Shown here: positions 63,442 to 64,000 of the stretch, in pieces
Layout: every line of letters begins with the position of its first letter
Position numbering within the stretch: position 1 is the stretch's first letter
NCBI GenBank assembly: GCA_017642935.1
Contig: JAEPOK010000003.1
Coordinates: forward strand, 245,182-309,181
Reading direction: 5' to 3'
DNA: 64,000 nucleotides
Source of the DNA: Hyphomicrobiales bacterium
GTDB lineage: Bacteria; Pseudomonadota; Alphaproteobacteria; Rhizobiales; MH13
Notes under the pieces: generated by a model
What the model saw: the letters and a program-made list of their open reading frames with translations, nothing else
What the model was told of the DNA's origin: nothing
Database searches by the model: none
Made by a program: the position numbers and the translations under genes

Positions 63442-64000
63442 TTATGCGGCTTGGTTGCGGTATTGCAAACGCCTCTGTTTGAACGTGTTTCGTTTGATCC
63501 TTTCGCGTTCGAGTAGAATGGTCTGGCCACGTCCGAAGTAGACGTCGGCCGGTGTCAGTTTTTCCAGGCTCTCGTGGTATCGACGGTGATTGTAGTGCTC
63601 GACGAAGCGCTCGATGTTGGCTTTGAGATCACCAGGCAGGAAGTAGTTTTCCAGCAATATGCGGTTCTTCAGGGTCTGGTGCCAACGCTCGATTTTGCCC
63701 TGCGTCTGTGGGTGGTATGGAGCGCCACGGACGTGACTCATGTTCTGCGACCCCAACCAATCGGCCAGTTCCTCGGAGACGTAACTGGCACCGTTGTCCG
63801 AGAGCAGGCGAGGCTTGTGGCGAACGGCAACCTGATCACAGCCCGAAGCCTGCAATGCCAGTTCCAGCGTGTCGGTGACGTCGCTTGCCTTCATTGTGGT
63901 GCACAGTTTCCAGGCCACAACGTAAGCTTTGGGGCGAAGATGCCGAAGCGGCGGCCTTGCGCCAGTCCCGATGGCGCGATTTCGAGGCGGCTGCCTTCGT
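63442..64000 (-). pseudogene. IS3-family transposase (integrase core), incomplete
   Basis: From AWKLCTTMKASDVTDTLELALQ (in parts) onward the frame matches the C-terminal integrase domain of IS3-type OrfB. The second catalytic Asp is in LLSDNGASYVSEEL, the Glu in YHPQTQGKIERWHQTLKNR, and the end is HYNHRRYHESLEKLTPADVYFGRG. Upstream of AWKLC the expected LDDFSRY-type segment with the first catalytic Asp is replaced by HLRPKAYVV and unrelated residues to the window edge. The gene is therefore probably a 5'-truncated remnant joined to other DNA. The remaining part lies beyond 64000. Confidence 0.8.

Overview
The window (about 60% G+C by eye) reads as the chromosome of a marine-type alphaproteobacterium of the Hyphomicrobiales (Rhizobiales). 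The grounds are the fabI-fabB-fabA block beside irr, the trpFB...A-accD-folC order, a beta-hydroxyaspartate cycle operon, DUF1127/DUF992/DUF6713-type proteins and alphaproteobacterial palindromic repeats. Placement below the order is not possible from this stretch. All assignments come from reading the sequence and from recalled family motifs; no database search was run.

Layout. 1-2.9 kb: left-truncated RND efflux pump with its adaptor, a DoxX-tail small protein and a divergent TetR regulator with twin operators. 2.9-12.2 kb: hydroxyproline-type uptake and catabolism. A HypR-like GntR regulator is divergent from an amino-acid ABC importer, followed by a DHDPS-family lyase, a D-amino-acid-type FAD oxidoreductase, a Cys/Cys 4-hydroxyproline 2-epimerase, an enolase-superfamily enzyme and a second proline-racemase-family protein whose catalytic pair is Ser/Thr. 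12.2-18.7 kb: the complete beta-hydroxyaspartate cycle (bhcR divergent from bhcABCD), which turns glyoxylate plus glycine into oxaloacetate-level C4 units, followed by a GAPDH paralogue. 18.8-31.5 kb: mixed genes (MerR-DUF3471 fusion, DUF992, ankyrin protein, kdsD, msrA, murein endopeptidase, a duplicated lipoprotein pair, Tat-exported agmatine-deiminase-like enzyme with a LysR regulator, DUF1127). 31.5-33.1 kb: a dadA-type oxidase behind a tandem glycine riboswitch. 33.2-36.5 kb: an SDR, then an Xre-RES toxin-antitoxin pair translationally coupled to a Tat-type flavin amine oxidase. 36.5-44.1 kb: lepA, a cobalamin riboswitch with a CbiM-like permease, a 2OG-Fe(II) oxygenase, a DUF418 protein and a chemoreceptor. 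44.3-52.7 kb: GNAT, an SDR, the unsaturated fatty acid block with irr, a hydroxyacid (glyoxylate-type) reductase and a ThiF/MoeB protein. 52.8-61.0 kb: trpFB-arsC-flavodoxin-trpA-accD-folC, then queG and a GST. 61.1-64 kb: uppP, an NDUFA9-like protein, tRNA-Leu(CAG) and a damaged IS3-family transposase at the right edge.

How it fits together. Several loci meet at glyoxylate and glycine: the bhc operon consumes both, the riboswitch-controlled DadA could oxidise excess glycine to glyoxylate, and the reductase at 50.2 kb could reduce glyoxylate. The hydroxyproline module lies back to back with bhc, only 7 bp between stop codons. The most unusual points are that juxtaposition, the Ser/Thr racemase-family protein beside an enolase-superfamily enzyme, the glycine riboswitch on dadA, the toxin-antitoxin-oxidase triplet and an unnamed structured intergenic element near 22.15 kb.
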